DNA of 21,062 nucleotides from NCBI GenBank assembly GCA_038328705.1, contig JBBQMG010000069.1, forward strand, positions 1 to 21,062, read 5' to 3'. Below the pieces are notes generated by a model. It had not been told where the DNA came from, did not search any database, and saw only the letters and a program-made list of their open reading frames with translations. Within the stretch, counting starts at the first letter, position 1; each line of letters opens with the position of its first letter. Positions 20,370-21,062 of the stretch are shown here, piece by piece. Source of the DNA: UBA668 sp038328705 (GTDB lineage: Bacteria > Actinomycetota > Acidimicrobiia > Acidimicrobiales > Ilumatobacteraceae). The translations under genes were made by a program, and so were the position numbers.

Positions 20370-21059
20370 TTGGCCGGCGCCATCGTGTTGGTGGACCAGC
20401 CAGACGAGCACCTCGGTGTTGCTCTGCAATGAGAGTCGGCGGAGCAGCACCGGGTTGTTCGCGGATTGGCTCGTGTGGCACGAGATTGCGTGGCGTTGCA
20501 CGGCTCGATCCACCTCGAGGATGATATCGATCTCGCGAGGCTCGCGTCCGACGAAGCTGGTCAGGAACTCCTCGTTCAGCGTGTCGGCGACACCCTGGGT
20601 CAATGTCCATGCGAGCAGAGGGAGACCGCGGCGATGGGCCACGGTCCGGGCTGCGGCGGTGGCGTATCGATGGTCGGGATGGCCGGTGATGCCGCCTTCG
20701 TCGAACGCCAGAAGACAGTCGAAATCGCCAGCCTCGACGAACGAGTCGAGTCGAGCGCAGAGGTTCTCGATCGGCTGGTCCGCGAGGTGGCCATCCCGGT
20801 AAGAGTGCAGGCTCACCGCACCAAGTCCAAGGACGTCCGCGGCCGCGGCCAGCTCATCGGCTCGCCACCTGGCCAGATCGTCGGTGCTCGCTCCGAGCGT
20901 GGAGGCTTCGCCGTGGGTGAGGCACAGCAGACTCGTCGCGACGCCGGCCTCGCTGAGCGTGGAGATGACTGCACCGAGACCGAACGACTCGTCATCCGGG
21001 TGTGCGCACACCGCCAGCAGCGAGCGGTACGGGAACCGTCCCTGAAGATCGGTGGTCAT
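20364..21059 (-). CDS. PIG-L/LmbE-family N-acetyl-sugar deacetylase
   Basis: 231 residues from an ATG at 21059-21057. Only three bases upstream are visible, so a longer form cannot be excluded. The zinc-site motif AHPDDES is at 19-25 and the second site appears as GHPDH in the middle (FDEGGITGHPDHRYA). This family removes acetyl groups from GlcNAc-containing substrates. Actinobacterial members include MshB and Mca of mycothiol metabolism, but MshB-specific features are not clear here, so the substrate is left open. It is convergent with the MMPL-DUF2892 operon. Confidence 0.88.
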   Translation of the reverse strand: MTTDLQGRFPYRSLLAVCAHPDDESFGLGAVISTLSEAGVATSLLCLTHGEASTLGASTDDLARWRADELAAAADVLGLGAVSLHSYRDGHLADQPIENLCARLDSFVEAGDFDCLLAFDEGGITGHPDHRYATAAARTVAHRRGLPLLAWTLTQGVADTLNEEFLTSFVGREPREIDIILEVDRAVQRHAISCHTSQSANNPVLLRRLSLQSNTEVLVWLVHQHDGAGQA

Positions 21060-21062
21060 CTC

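Overview
The window is high-GC DNA with very tight gene packing, frequent GTG starts, a mycothiol-type arsenate reductase remnant, an MMPL transporter and SigF/SigB-like promoters. This points to an actinobacterium (Actinomycetota). Acidimicrobiia is my best guess from overall feel, but nothing in the sequence proves it. I see no rRNA, tRNA, CRISPR array, transposase or integrase, and no gene-free stretch longer than about 230 bases.

Region 1 (1-2696): the end of an arsenate-resistance operon. It holds the C-terminal part of an LMWPTP-type arsenate reductase, then a GAPDH overlapping it by ATGA, then an ArsJ-type MFS permease. This is the known pair that makes and exports 1-arseno-3-phosphoglycerate.

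Region 2 (2697-14552): a block of stress, ion and envelope genes: DUF305 membrane protein, MscS channel broken by an in-frame TAA, two UspA proteins, a Na+/H+-type antiporter, a P1B-3 (CopB-like) copper ATPase, a PlsC-like acyltransferase, a small unknown protein, a zinc alcohol dehydrogenase, a MarR-ClC pair and a two-CBS-domain protein. Six to eight of these transcription units carry a GTTT-N16-GGGTA(T/C/A) promoter, the form recognised by SigF/SigB general-stress sigma factors. The promoter, about 95 nt of leader RNA and the first codons of the alcohol dehydrogenase are duplicated in front of the copper ATPase, where they end in a 14-residue leader peptide just before the ATPase start.

Region 3 (14553-20350): a translation-factor-like protein, then a CsoR/CstR-family repressor gene and a set of genes marked by ATACCCC..GGGGTAT palindromes: a Cys-rich mini-protein, thioredoxin + DUF302, and MMPL transporter + DUF2892 membrane protein. 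A CMD/AhpD-like protein and a TauE/SafE permease lie between them. The repressor has both family cysteines but glycine in place of the copper-binding histidine. Together with the gene content this suggests a thiol, persulfide or sulfite response rather than a classical Cu(I) response (inference).

Region 4 (20364-21059): a PIG-L/LmbE-type deacetylase on the minus strand, at the window edge.

The strongest leads are the shared SigF-type promoter set, the duplicated structured leader in front of adh and copB, and the CstR-like operator network.
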